Counted from the first letter of the stretch, positions 39,974-49,614 are shown. The stretch: DNA of 64,000 bases from Gammaproteobacteria bacterium (GCA_018820395.1 JAHJOG010000263.1:1-64000); one strand, 5' to 3'. Numbers and translations are program-made. The notes: generated from the letters alone by a model not told the origin.

Positions 39974-40890
39974 CGCACGACCAGTGGATCGCGCTCGTGG
40001 CCGGCATCGTCGGCGGCGCGCTGCGTGTGGGCGCGCCCTTTCTGTTCGTGAGCCTCGGCGAATGCCTGACCGAGAAGTCCGGGCGCATCAACCTCGGGCT
40101 CGAAGGCGTGCTGGTGCTGTCGGCGATAGCGTCCTTCGGGGGAGCCTGGCTCACGGGCTCGGCATGGCTCGGTGCGTTGATCGGCGCCTGCGCCGGCGCA
40201 CTGCTGGCGCTGCTGCACGGGCTCTTGTGCTCGCTCGACCGCGTCAACGACGTGGCCACCGGCATCGCGCTGATGCTGTTCGGCACCGGGCTGGCCTTCT
40301 ATCTCGGCAAGCCGCTCATCCAGCCGCAGGCGCCGCAACTGCCGGCGATCCCGCTGGGCGCGTGGAGCGACAGCGCCGTGGTGCGTTCGGCGCTGCAGGT
40401 GAATGCGCTGGTGCCGGTCGGCATCGCGCTGGCGCTGCTGCTCTGGTGGGGCTTCGCGCGCACGCGCATCGGCCTCCTGGTGCGGATGGCGGGCGATTCG
40501 GCCAACGCCACGCGTGCGCTGGGCTATTCGGTGTCGGGTCTGCGCATCGCGGCGACCACGGCGGGCGGCTTCATCGCCGGACTCGGCGGTGCATCGCTCA
40601 CGTTGTTCTATCCCGGCAGCTGGAACGAGGGCATCTCGAGCGGACAGGGCCTGATCGCGGTGGCGCTGGTGATCTTCGCGCGCTGGAGCCCGCTGCGCTG
40701 CATCGGTGCGGCGCTGCTCTTCGGCGGCGCGGGCGCGATCGGGCCGGCGCTGCAGTCGATCGGGGTCGGCTGGGGCTATCACCTCTTCAACACGGTGCCC
40801 TATGTGCTCACGCTGGTGATCCTGGTGATCACCTGCAGGCCGGGCAGCGTCGCCGCCGGCAGCCCCGGCGAGCTTTCTTCCACGCGCTGA
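39970..40890 (+). CDS. ABC transporter permease (nucleoside/BMP-type)
   Basis: [32 protein letters not shown]...[32 protein letters not shown]. Confidence 0.9.
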   Translation: MTHDQWIALVAGIVGGALRVGAPFLFVSLGECLTEKSGRINLGLEGVLVLSAIASFGGAWLTGSAWLGALIGACAGALLALLHGLLCSLDRVNDVATGIALMLFGTGLAFYLGKPLIQPQAPQLPAIPLGAWSDSAVVRSALQVNALVPVGIALALLLWWGFARTRIGLLVRMAGDSANATRALGYSVSGLRIAATTAGGFIAGLGGASLTLFYPGSWNEGISSGQGLIAVALVIFARWSPLRCIGAALLFGGAGAIGPALQSIGVGWGYHLFNTVPYVLTLVILVITCRPGSVAAGSPGELSSTR

Positions 40891-40910
40891 CATTTTTCTG
40901 GAGTCTTTGC

Positions 40911-41954
40911 ATGAGTGGTCTGGGTGGTCTCAACAAATCGGAACATGGTGTCGTCGTCGGGCTGGTGCAGCTGCAACTGCCCAACGTGAAGACTCCGCAG
41001 GATCTGGCCGACCAGACGCAGCGCATCTGCGACATGGTCGGCAAGGCGCGGCGCAACCAGGGGACGATGGACCTGGTGGTGTTTCCGGAATACTCGCTGC
41101 ACGGCCTGTCGATGGACACCTCGCCCGAGATCATGTGCTCGCTCGACGGGCCCGAGGTGACGGCGTTCAAGCAAGCCTGCGTCGACAACTCGATCTGGGG
41201 CTGCTTCTCGATCATGGAAGCGAATCCCGGCGGCAACCCGTACAACAGCGGGCTGATCATCGACGACAAGGGCGCGATCCGGCTCTACTACCGCAAGATG
41301 CATCCGTGGGTGCCGGTCGAGCCCTGGGAGCCGGGCAACGTCGGCGTTCCGGTGTGCGACGGCCCCAACGGCAGCAAGCTGGCGCTGATCATCTGCCACG
41401 ACGGCATGCTGCCCGAAATGGCGCGCGAGGCCGCGTACAAGGGCGCCGAGATCATCCTGCGCACGGCCGGCTACACGGCGCCGATCCGCCATGCCTGGCG
41501 CATCACCAACCAGGCCAACGCCTTCTGCAACCTGGCCTACACCGCCAGCGTGTGCATGTGTGGCAGCGACGGCAGTTTCGACTCGATGGGCGAGGGCATG
41601 TTCTGCAACTTCGACGGCACCGTGCTGGTCGAAGGCGGCGGCCGGGTCGACGAGATCATCACCGCCGAGCTGCGCCCCGACCTGCTGCGCGAGGCGCGAA
41701 TCGGCTGGGGCGTGGAGAACAACATCTACCAGCTCTACCACCGCGGCTACGTGGCGGTGCGCGGCGGGGCGCAGGACTTCCCCTACACCTACATGCAGGA
41801 CATGGCGGGCGGCCGCTACGAACTGCCGTGGCACGACAAGGTGCAGGTGGTCGACGGCAGCGGCTTCGGCTTCGCGCCGCCGGTGCGCGCCTACAAGGGC
41901 CCCGAATCGCACCCGCTCGTTCCGCAGGTGCCCAAGAAGGTCCGACCGACATGA
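40911..41954 (+). CDS. Formamidase/aliphatic amidase-like nitrilase-superfamily enzyme
   Basis: E-K-E-C contexts [55 protein letters not shown]. Confidence 0.85.
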   Translation: MSGLGGLNKSEHGVVVGLVQLQLPNVKTPQDLADQTQRICDMVGKARRNQGTMDLVVFPEYSLHGLSMDTSPEIMCSLDGPEVTAFKQACVDNSIWGCFSIMEANPGGNPYNSGLIIDDKGAIRLYYRKMHPWVPVEPWEPGNVGVPVCDGPNGSKLALIICHDGMLPEMAREAAYKGAEIILRTAGYTAPIRHAWRITNQANAFCNLAYTASVCMCGSDGSFDSMGEGMFCNFDGTVLVEGGGRVDEIITAELRPDLLREARIGWGVENNIYQLYHRGYVAVRGGAQDFPYTYMQDMAGGRYELPWHDKVQVVDGSGFGFAPPVRAYKGPESHPLVPQVPKKVRPT

Positions 41955-42664
41955 GCACGGCCGCGTCGCTCGAACGCTTCGTGCGGGCCGAGCCGTACGC
42001 CTGGCCCTACCACGGCGCGCTCCGGCCCGACAACACGGCGCTGATCGTGATCGACATGCAGACCGACTTCTGCGGCAAGGGCGGCTACGTCGACGTGATG
42101 GGCTACGACTTGTCGCTGGTGCAGGCGCCGATCCAGCCGATCGCGCGCACGCTGGCGCGCCTTCGGCCCCTCGGCTTTCACATCATCCACACGCGCGAAG
42201 GGCATCGGCCCGACCTGGCCGACCTGCCGGCCAACAAGCGCTGGCGCTCGCGGCAGATCGGCGCCGGCGGCGTGGGCATCGGCGACGACGGCCCCTGCGG
42301 GCGCATCCTGGTGCGCGGCGAGCCGGGCTGGGAGATCATCCCGGCGCTCGCTCCGATCGACGGCGAGGTGGTCATCGACAAGCCGGGCAAGGGCTCGTTC
42401 TACGCGACGGACCTCGAACTGGTGCTGCGCACGCGCGGCATCGAGAACCTCGTCCTCGCCGGCATCACCACCGACGTCTGCGTGCACACCACGATGCGCG
42501 ACGCCAACGACCGCGGCTTCGAATGCCTGCTGCTGTCGGACTGCACCGCCGCGACCGACCACGGCAACCACCTGGCCGCGCTCAAGATGATCACCATGCA
42601 GGGCGGTGTCTTCGGCGCGCATGCGAGCTCCGCGGCGCTGCTGGACGCGGTGGGCGACCTGTGA
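41951..42664 (+). CDS. biuH: Biuret amidohydrolase (BiuH-like cysteine hydrolase)
   Basis: [48 protein letters not shown]...[21 protein letters not shown]...[14 protein letters not shown]...[28 protein letters not shown]; close to recalled BiuH; D-K-C triad contexts present. Confidence 0.85.
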   Translation: MSTAASLERFVRAEPYAWPYHGALRPDNTALIVIDMQTDFCGKGGYVDVMGYDLSLVQAPIQPIARTLARLRPLGFHIIHTREGHRPDLADLPANKRWRSRQIGAGGVGIGDDGPCGRILVRGEPGWEIIPALAPIDGEVVIDKPGKGSFYATDLELVLRTRGIENLVLAGITTDVCVHTTMRDANDRGFECLLLSDCTAATDHGNHLAALKMITMQGGVFGAHASSAALLDAVGDL

Positions 42665-42676
42665 ACGGACGGGCCC

Positions 42677-44323
42677 ATGGCTGACGAAGCCCGTGTTCCC
42701 ATCGGCGCGCTGCCCGCAGGCAGCGGCGCGCTCGCGCTCGACACCTATCGCCTCACCAAGCGCTTCGGCACGTTCACCGCGATGGACAGCGTGACGCTGC
42801 AGGTGAAGCCCGGCACGGTGCACGCGCTCCTGGGCGAGAACGGCGCGGGCAAGAGCACGCTGGTCAAGTGCGTGGCGGGATTCCAGCGCGCGGAAGAGGG
42901 CAGCATCCTCATCGACGGTCGCGAGCAGAACATCGCCAACCCGATCGTGGCGCGCGCGCTGGGCATCGGCATGGTGTATCAGCACTTCACGCTCGCGCCC
43001 GGCATGACCGTGGCCGAGAATCTGCTTCTCGCGGGCGGCAAGACGCCGGCGCTCATCGACTGGACGCGCCAGCGCGCCGAGCTCAAGGATTTTCTGGCCA
43101 CCACGCCGTTTCGGCTCGACCTCGACGTGCGGCCCGCCGAACTCGCGGCCGGCGAGAAGCAGAAGCTCGAACTGCTCAAGCAGCTCTACCTCAAGCCGCG
43201 CCTGCTCATCCTCGACGAGCCGACCTCGGTGCTGACGCCGCAGGAGGCCGACGAGGTGCTGGGCCACGTGCGCGACTTCGCGCGCAGCGGGCTGTGCACG
43301 GTGCTCATCATCACGCACAAGTTCCGTGAGGTCATGGCCTATGCCGACGCGGTCACCGTGCTGCGCCGCGGCAAGGCGGTGCATCACTGCGAGGTGGCCG
43401 ACACGTCACCGTCGCGGCTCGCGGCCGCGATGATGGGCGCAGGCGAAAGCGCACCTCCCGAATCCGACACCGCACGGCCGGCGAGCCGGGCGTCGCATGG
43501 CATGCAGGACACGCCCGCCGACGCGCCTGTGGCGCTCCAGGTCGACCGGCTGCGCGCGCAGGGCGACCGCGGCACGCTGGCGGTGCACGACCTGAGTCTT
43601 GCGGTCCGGGCGGGCGAGATCCTCGGCGTGGCCGGCGTTTCGGGCAACGGCCAACGCGAGCTGGTCGAAGCGCTGGTCGGCCAGCGCACGCGGCAGGGAG
43701 GCAGCGTGACGGTCATGGGCGAGCCCTATCGGGGGCGGCGCGAGGAAAACCGGCGGCTCAAGGTGCGCAGCCTGCCCGAGGAGCCCTCGCGCAACGCCTG
43801 CGTCGGCGACCTGAGCGTCGCCGAGAACATGGCGCTGCGCGACTTCGACCAGCCGCCGCTGGCCTGGAAGGCGCTGGGCGCGGGCGTGCTCAACTTTGCC
43901 TACTGGCGCACGCGGGCTCGCGAATGGATCGCCGAATACGGCGTCAAGACGCAGGGCGAGGGTGCGCCGATCCGCAGTCTTTCGGGCGGCAACGTGCAGC
44001 GCGCGGTGCTGGCGCGCGAGCTGGCGGGTGACATCAACGTGCTGATCGCCGCCAACCCGGTGTTCGGACTCGACTTCGCTGCCGTGGCCGAGATCCACGG
44101 CCGCATCGCGCAGGTGCGCGCACGCGGCGGCGCCGTGCTGCTCGTCAGCGAAGACATCGACGAATTGCTCGAAATGGCCGATCGCATCGTCGTGATGAGC
44201 GAAGGACGCATCGTCTACGAAACCTCGGCCGCCAAGGCCGAGCGGCATGTGCTCGGGGCGCACATGGGCGGCGGCGACCATGGGCACGCACAGGCGCCGG
44301 CGCACGCGGGAGTGGCCGCATGA
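42677..44323 (+). CDS. Duplicated-domain ABC ATPase of the BMP/nucleoside importer
   Basis: Walker [19 protein letters not shown]; second nucleotide-binding domain with degenerate [14 protein letters not shown] and [15 protein letters not shown]. Confidence 0.92.
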   Translation: MADEARVPIGALPAGSGALALDTYRLTKRFGTFTAMDSVTLQVKPGTVHALLGENGAGKSTLVKCVAGFQRAEEGSILIDGREQNIANPIVARALGIGMVYQHFTLAPGMTVAENLLLAGGKTPALIDWTRQRAELKDFLATTPFRLDLDVRPAELAAGEKQKLELLKQLYLKPRLLILDEPTSVLTPQEADEVLGHVRDFARSGLCTVLIITHKFREVMAYADAVTVLRRGKAVHHCEVADTSPSRLAAAMMGAGESAPPESDTARPASRASHGMQDTPADAPVALQVDRLRAQGDRGTLAVHDLSLAVRAGEILGVAGVSGNGQRELVEALVGQRTRQGGSVTVMGEPYRGRREENRRLKVRSLPEEPSRNACVGDLSVAENMALRDFDQPPLAWKALGAGVLNFAYWRTRAREWIAEYGVKTQGEGAPIRSLSGGNVQRAVLARELAGDINVLIAANPVFGLDFAAVAEIHGRIAQVRARGGAVLLVSEDIDELLEMADRIVVMSEGRIVYETSAAKAERHVLGAHMGGGDHGHAQAPAHAGVAA

Positions 44324-44378
44324 AGCGGCAGGCCGCCACCGCTTTCGAGGCGCGCTCGACGCTCAAGGGAGATTGGCC

Positions 44379-45044
44379 ATGCAGATAGACGCCCAGCCCT
44401 TCGCCTTCGATTTCGAGATCGGCCGCACGGCCCTGGTGATCATCGACATGCAGCGCGACTTCGTGGAGCCCGGGGGCTTCGGCGAATCGCTGGGCAACGA
44501 CGTGTCGCTGCTGCAGGCCATCGTTCCGGCCGCACAGGCCGTGCTGGGCGCTTGGCGGCGTCACGGCGGCCTTGTGGTGCACACGCGCGAGGCCCACCGG
44601 CCCGACCTGGCCGACTGCCCGCCGGCCAAGCGCAATCGCGGCAATCCGCGCCTGCGCATCGGCGATGTGGGCCCGATGGGGCGCGTGCTGATTGCGGGCG
44701 AACCGGGCAACCAGATCATCGAGGCGCTCGCGCCGCTCGAGGGCGAGATCGCCATCGACAAGCCCGGCAAGGGCGCCTTCTACGCCACACCGCTTTCGGC
44801 CCTGCTGCAGGAGCGCGGCATCCGCCAGCTGGTGTTCATGGGCGTCACCACCGAAGTCTGCGTGCAGACCACGATGCGCGAAGCCAACGACCGCGGCTAC
44901 GACTGCCTGCTGCTCGAAGACTGCACCGAAAGCTACTTCCCGCACTTCAAGGCGGCCGCCATCGAGATGATCCGCGCGCAGGGCGCCATCGTCGGCTGGA
45001 CCGCGCCGAGCGCGGCGCTGTTGAAGGCGCTCGCCAGCGACTAA
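44379..45044 (+). CDS. Second isochorismatase-fold cysteine hydrolase (ureidase; candidate triuret hydrolase)
   Basis: [84 protein letters not shown]; BiuH paralog. Confidence 0.85.
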   Translation: MQIDAQPFAFDFEIGRTALVIIDMQRDFVEPGGFGESLGNDVSLLQAIVPAAQAVLGAWRRHGGLVVHTREAHRPDLADCPPAKRNRGNPRLRIGDVGPMGRVLIAGEPGNQIIEALAPLEGEIAIDKPGKGAFYATPLSALLQERGIRQLVFMGVTTEVCVQTTMREANDRGYDCLLLEDCTESYFPHFKAAAIEMIRAQGAIVGWTAPSAALLKALASD

Positions 45045-45053
45045 CATTTCGGG

Positions 45054-45797
45054 GTGAACACCGTCCGACCCGACCCCGCGCTCATGCCGACTCCGGCCGG
45101 TGGGCCGGCCGCGTTCCGCACGCGGGCCGACGAGGTCTACGCACAGCTCAAGCGCGACGTCGCCGAGTTCAGCCTGGTGCCGGGCGACCGCTTCACCGAA
45201 AGCGAGATCAGCGAGCGGCTCGGCGTGTCGCGCACGCCGGTGCGGCAGGCGCTGTTCCGGCTGCAGCAGGAGGGGTTCGTCGAGGTGCTGTTTCGCAGCG
45301 GTTGGCGCGTGCTGCCTTTCGACTTCGACCAGTTCGAGCAGCTGTACGACCTGCGCATGGTGCTCGAGACGACGGCGGCGCATCGCCTGTGCGAAGGCAT
45401 CCGGCCGGTCGACCGCCAATTGCTCGACGCCCTCGCGGGCATCTGGCTGGTGCCGGGCGCGCAGCGCAGCACCGACACGGCGCGCGTCGCGCAGTGGGAC
45501 GAAGACTTTCACTGTTCGCTGGTGGCTGCGGCCGGCAATGCCGAAATGGCGCGCGTGCACCGTGACGTGACCGACCGCATCCGCATCATCCGGCGCCTGG
45601 ACTTCACCAAGCAGCCGCGCATCGACGCGACCTACGACGAGCACGCCAAGATCCTCAAGGCCATCCGCGCCAATCGCGGCGACCAGGCGGCCATGCTGCT
45701 GCGCGCACACATCGAAACCAGCCAGGCCGAGGTGCGCAAGATCACGCTGCACCAGGTGCACCTGGCCCACGCGGCGCATCGCGCGGCGCGCACCTGA
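45054..45797 (+). CDS. GntR-family (FCD) transcriptional regulator
   Basis: GTG start; DEVYAQLKRDVAEFSLVPGDRFTESEISERLGVSRTPVRQALFRLQQEGFVEV; C-terminal FCD-like domain. Confidence 0.93.
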   Translation: MNTVRPDPALMPTPAGGPAAFRTRADEVYAQLKRDVAEFSLVPGDRFTESEISERLGVSRTPVRQALFRLQQEGFVEVLFRSGWRVLPFDFDQFEQLYDLRMVLETTAAHRLCEGIRPVDRQLLDALAGIWLVPGAQRSTDTARVAQWDEDFHCSLVAAAGNAEMARVHRDVTDRIRIIRRLDFTKQPRIDATYDEHAKILKAIRANRGDQAAMLLRAHIETSQAEVRKITLHQVHLAHAAHRAART

Positions 45798-45819
45798 AGT
45801 TGCCGAACCGGTACCGGGC

Positions 45820-47400
45820 ATGAGCGAGCGCGACGAGATCGACCACCGAGACGGGGACGCCGCGCGCGGTTCGCGCGGCGACCGCGGGGATTTCGTCGAC
45901 GGCATCGATTGCACCTGGCTGTTGGCCGACCCGGGCTCGGAGCCCGCGCTGGCGCAGACGCGCTTGACGATCCAGAACGGGCGCATCGCGACCGTCGCGC
46001 CGGAGGCCGCACCGTCCGGCGGCAAGTCGTGGTTGGCGCTGCCCGCGCTGTCCAACGCGCACGACCATGCGCGTACCTTCCGCACGGCCACGCTCGGCGC
46101 CTTCGGCCGGCCGCTCGAAAGCTGGCTGCCGTTCCAGGGATTGGTGGGCGGCCTGGACCCCTACCTGTGCGCGACCACCTCGTTCGCGCGTTCGGTGCGC
46201 CACGGCGTGGCGAACCTGATGGTGCACTACACGCGCGTGCAGGGCGGCATGCCCTTCGTCGACGAGGCGGCGGCCGTGGCGCGTGCCGCGCGCGACGTTG
46301 GCGTGCGCATCGGCTTCGCCGTCGCACTGCGCGACCGCAACGGCATCGGCTACTGCAACGACGCGACGATGCTGGCGGCGCTGCGGCCGGAGATCCGCGA
46401 TGCGGTGGCGGCGCGCCTGTCGGTGAAGCCGCTGCCGCTCGCCGAGCAGATCGCGCAAGTGGACGACGTGGCCCGCTGCATGCAGCAGAGCGGCTGCGCC
46501 GACCACGTCACCGTGCAGTACGGGCCGACCGCCGTGCAGTGGTGCAGCACGCCGCTGCTCGAAGCCATCGCGCAGGCCTCGGCGGACCGTGCGCGGCCCG
46601 TGCACATGCACCTGCTCGAAACGCGCTACCAACGTGCATGGGCCGACGCCGAGCACCCGCAGGGCATCGTGCGCTTTCTGGACGACATCGGCCTGCTCAC
46701 GCCGCGCCTCACTCTCGCCCACTGCGCCTGGGCTCGCCCCGACGAGCTGGCGCTGATCGCCGAACGCGGCGCGACCATCGCCGTCAACACCAGTTCCAAT
46801 CTCTGGCTGCAGTCCGGCATCGCACCCGTGGCCGAAATGCTCCGGCAAGGCTGCCGCGTGGCGATGGGCCTGGACGGCTCTGCCTTCGACGACGATGACG
46901 ACGCACTGCGCGAACTTCGCCTGGCCTACGCGCTGCACCGTGGCTGGGGCTTCGAGACCACCATGACGCGCCAGCAGCTCTGGGCGTTCTCCGCGCGGCA
47001 CGGACGGCGCGCCGTGCGGGGTGCCGCGGCCGTCGGCGATGGCCACATCGGCGGGAGCATCGGCGCGCGGCTCGCACCCGGCGAGCCGGCCGATCTGCTG
47101 CTGCTCGACTGGAGCGCGCTCGACGACGACAGCCTGTTCCCCGACGTCGACCCGCTCGACCTGCTGCTCGCGCGCGGCACCGGACAGCACATCGACCAGG
47201 TCGTCATCGGCGGACGCCGCGTGGTCGAAGGCGGCCGCGTGCTCGGCATCGACGAAGCGGCATTCAAGGCCGAACTGCTCGCGCAAGCGCGCTCGGTGCT
47301 GGCCAATGATGAGGACTCGAAAGATTGGCGCGAGACGCTGCGCGCGCTGGCCGACGATCTCGGTCCGTTCTATCGGAGCGCGGGATTCGGCTGCTGCTGA
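45820..47400 (+). CDS. Amidohydrolase-superfamily deaminase (cytosine deaminase/TrzA-like)
   Basis: LPALSNAHDHARTFRTA, RPVHMHLLETRYQ, TLAHCAWARPDELALIAERG, VAMGLDGSAFDDDDDALREL. Confidence 0.85.
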   Translation: MSERDEIDHRDGDAARGSRGDRGDFVDGIDCTWLLADPGSEPALAQTRLTIQNGRIATVAPEAAPSGGKSWLALPALSNAHDHARTFRTATLGAFGRPLESWLPFQGLVGGLDPYLCATTSFARSVRHGVANLMVHYTRVQGGMPFVDEAAAVARAARDVGVRIGFAVALRDRNGIGYCNDATMLAALRPEIRDAVAARLSVKPLPLAEQIAQVDDVARCMQQSGCADHVTVQYGPTAVQWCSTPLLEAIAQASADRARPVHMHLLETRYQRAWADAEHPQGIVRFLDDIGLLTPRLTLAHCAWARPDELALIAERGATIAVNTSSNLWLQSGIAPVAEMLRQGCRVAMGLDGSAFDDDDDALRELRLAYALHRGWGFETTMTRQQLWAFSARHGRRAVRGAAAVGDGHIGGSIGARLAPGEPADLLLLDWSALDDDSLFPDVDPLDLLLARGTGQHIDQVVIGGRRVVEGGRVLGIDEAAFKAELLAQARSVLANDEDSKDWRETLRALADDLGPFYRSAGFGCC

Positions 47401-47401
47401 A

Positions 47402-47441
47402 GTGCTCGCCTTGGTTCCGCCTCAAGATTTCTGGCGAGCAC
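47402..47441. repeat. 9-bp perfect inverted repeat downstream of the amidohydrolase
   Basis: GTGCTCGCC ... 22 nt ... GGCGAGCAC. Confidence 0.5.
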
Positions 47442-47482
47442 GGTGCCTTCGATCCGAAGCACGCGATCTGGCGGGGTGGTTT

Positions 47483-47494
47483 TTGTATATACAA
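47483..47494. promoter_or_regulatory. Candidate brnTA operator palindrome
   Basis: TTGTATATACAA, perfect 12-bp palindrome 6 nt before the brnT GTG. Confidence 0.55.
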
Positions 47495-47500
47495 TAAAGC

Positions 47501-47776
47501 GTGCGCATCTCCTACGATCCGGTAAAACGTCAGAAGACTCTCGACGATCGAGGCCTGGATTTTGAAGACGCTGTCGATGTGTTTGCAGGCCTGACGGTCG
47601 AAGTCGAGGATGTGCGCAAGGAATAAGGTGAACCTCGAATACTTTGCTACGGCCTGCTTGCTGGCAGGCTCGTGGTTGTCGGGTACACCCCGCGTGGCTC
47701 GGTCCGCCATGTCTTCAGTATGCGAAAGGCCAATGATCGTGAACAAACCCGTCTCGCGCCGTACCTCGAGCTCTGA
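47501..47776 (+). pseudogene. brnT: BrnT-family toxin interrupted by an in-frame stop
   Basis: GTG 47501: MRISYDPVKRQKTLDDRGLDFEDAVDVFAGLTVEVEDVRKE*GEPRILCYGLLAGRLVVVGYTPRGSVRHVFSMRKANDREQTRLAPYLEL; single TAA at 47624-47626, same frame open to TGA 47774-47776. Confidence 0.82.
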
Positions 47777-48032
47777 TCTGACACGCGTCGACGCGCATGT
47801 GATCAAGCCGTCCGAGTACAAGGAGCTCCCCGAACTCACCGAAGAAATGCTCTCCCGCGCGGTCGTCCGTCATGGTGGCCGCCCTCGCTCCGAGCATCCG
47901 CGCCAGCTCATCAGCTTGCGCTTGCCGGCCGAAGTCGTCGCGCGTTGGAGGGCAACAGGTCCAGGTTGGCAGACGCGCATGGCCGAGCGCCTGGCGCGAC
48001 CGCCGATGCCACGCGCGAAGAGTGAAGGCTGA
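47733..48032 (+). CDS. brnA: BrnA-family antitoxin
   Basis: MIVNKPVSRRTSSSDLTRVDAHVIKPSEYKELPELTEEMLSRAVVRHGGRPRSEHPRQLISLRLPAEVVARWRATGPGWQTRMAERL; overlaps the brnT 3' end. Confidence 0.82.
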   Translation: MIVNKPVSRRTSSSDLTRVDAHVIKPSEYKELPELTEEMLSRAVVRHGGRPRSEHPRQLISLRLPAEVVARWRATGPGWQTRMAERLARPPMPRAKSEG

Positions 48033-48095
48033 GCATGGAATCGAGTTGTATCGGCCGCTTGGCCCTTGTTTGGCGACTGGCATGCCGCGCTCACG

Positions 48096-48899
48096 TCAAA
48101 TCGTGAACTCGTAATCAATCGTGATCGGCGCGTGGTCGCTGAACTTCAGCGTCTTGAAGATCTGCTCGTTGCGCGCCAGCGCGGCCAGAGCTGGTGTGGC
48201 CAGGTGGTAGTCCAGCCGCCATCCCACGTTCTTGGCGTAGGCCTGCCCGCGATTGCTCCACCAGGTGTAGGCCTCGTCGGTGGTGTCGGGCTTGAGCAGG
48301 CGATAGACGTCGACCAGGCCGGCGCCCTCGGCGCCCGCATCGAGCAGGCGCGTCATCCAGGCGCGCTCGTCGGGCAGGAAGCCGCTGTTCTTCTGGTTGC
48401 CGCGCCAGTTCTTCAGGTCGATCTGCTGGTGGGCGATGTTGATGTCGCCGCACAGGACGAACTCGCGCTCCCGCTTGAGCGCGATGAGGTGGGGAAAGAA
48501 GCCCTTGAGGAACCGGTACTTCGCGGCCTGCCGCTCTTCGCCTGAGGATCCGCTCGGAAAATAGCAGCTGATGACCGAGAGCTTGCGCGCCGGCGTGTCG
48601 AAGCGCAGTTCGAGGTAGCGGCCTTCGGCATCGAACTCGGCATCGCCCCAGCCGATGATCACGTCGGTGGGCGCGTGGCGGGTGTAGATGGCGGTGCCGG
48701 CATAGCCTTTCTTCTGCGCGAAATGGAAGTGTCCTCTGAGGCCGGCCATCTCTTCGAAGCGGCCTTCTACGTCGCTTGCCTGCACTCGGATTTCCTGCAT
48801 GCAAATACAATCCGGCCGCAGTTGCTCCACCCAGTCGGCGACGCCTTTGGTCGCTGCAGAACGCAGGCCGTTGAGGTTGAGGCTTGTCAGTTTGAACAC
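48096..48899 (-). CDS. Exodeoxyribonuclease III (ExoA/XthA family)
   Basis: GTG start VFKLTSLNLNGLRSAATKGVADWVEQLRPDCICMQEIR; CGDINIAHQQIDLKNW; FSDHAPITIDY. Confidence 0.93.
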   Translation of the reverse strand: MFKLTSLNLNGLRSAATKGVADWVEQLRPDCICMQEIRVQASDVEGRFEEMAGLRGHFHFAQKKGYAGTAIYTRHAPTDVIIGWGDAEFDAEGRYLELRFDTPARKLSVISCYFPSGSSGEERQAAKYRFLKGFFPHLIALKREREFVLCGDINIAHQQIDLKNWRGNQKNSGFLPDERAWMTRLLDAGAEGAGLVDVYRLLKPDTTDEAYTWWSNRGQAYAKNVGWRLDYHLATPALAALARNEQIFKTLKFSDHAPITIDYEFTI

Positions 48900-48912
48900 G
48901 AAGGTATTTCCA

Positions 48913-49614
48913 ATGGCTGAAGAGACGAAACTGGGAAACGGGGCCGACGAGGCCGGTGCACTGGCGCAGGATTTCGTGGCGTTCGCGCTGGAATCCGGCG
49001 TCCTGCGCTTCGGCGAATTCAAGACCAAGGCCGGGCGCATCAGTCCGTATTTTTTCAACGCCGGCCTGTTCGACGACGGCGCCAAGATCCTGCGGCTCGC
49101 GGAATTCTATGCAGACCGTTTGATCGCGAGCGGTCTGCAGTTCGACATGATCTTCGGCCCGGCCTACAAGGGCATTCCGCTCGGCGCCACGCTGGCCGCC
49201 GAGCTGGCGCGGCGCGGACGCAGCGTGCCCTTCGCGTACAACCGCAAGGAAGCCAAGGACCACGGCGAAGGCGGCACGCTGGTCGGCGCGCCGCTCAAGG
49301 GCCGGGTGCTGATCGTCGACGACGTGATGTCGGCGGGCACCGCGGTGCGCGAGTCGATTGCGGCGATCGAGCGGGCCGGTGCCGTGCCCCATGCCGTGGC
49401 GATCGCACTCGACCGTCAGGAAAAAGCCACCGAGAACGGCGCCGATGTGCCACACAGTGCCGTGCAATATGTACGAAGCCAACTCGGGCTGCAGGTGGCC
49501 TGCATCGCCACGCTCGACGACTTGCTAAAGTACCTTTCTTCCACCGCTGATAACGCACTGAAGGCGCACCACGAGAAGGTGCTCGCCTACCGGGCCCGCT
49601 ACGGCGCAGCTTGA
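48913..49614 (+). CDS. pyrE: Orotate phosphoribosyltransferase
   Basis: GVLRFGEFKTKAGRISPYFFNAGLF, FGPAYKGIPLG, VLIVDDVMSAGTAVRE PRPP motif. Confidence 0.95.
   Translation: MAEETKLGNGADEAGALAQDFVAFALESGVLRFGEFKTKAGRISPYFFNAGLFDDGAKILRLAEFYADRLIASGLQFDMIFGPAYKGIPLGATLAAELARRGRSVPFAYNRKEAKDHGEGGTLVGAPLKGRVLIVDDVMSAGTAVRESIAAIERAGAVPHAVAIALDRQEKATENGADVPHSAVQYVRSQLGLQVACIATLDDLLKYLSSTADNALKAHHEKVLAYRARYGAA

Noticed and set aside
40898-40910. Third sigma-54-like promoter before the formamidase-like gene (CTGGAGTCTTTGC)
   Set aside because: GG-to-GC spacing is 7 nt rather than 10, and the GC abuts the start codon.
47501-47776. BrnT as a frameshifted gene
   Set aside because: Checked codon by codon: both halves are in the same frame, so it is a nonsense codon (TAA 47624-47626), not an indel.
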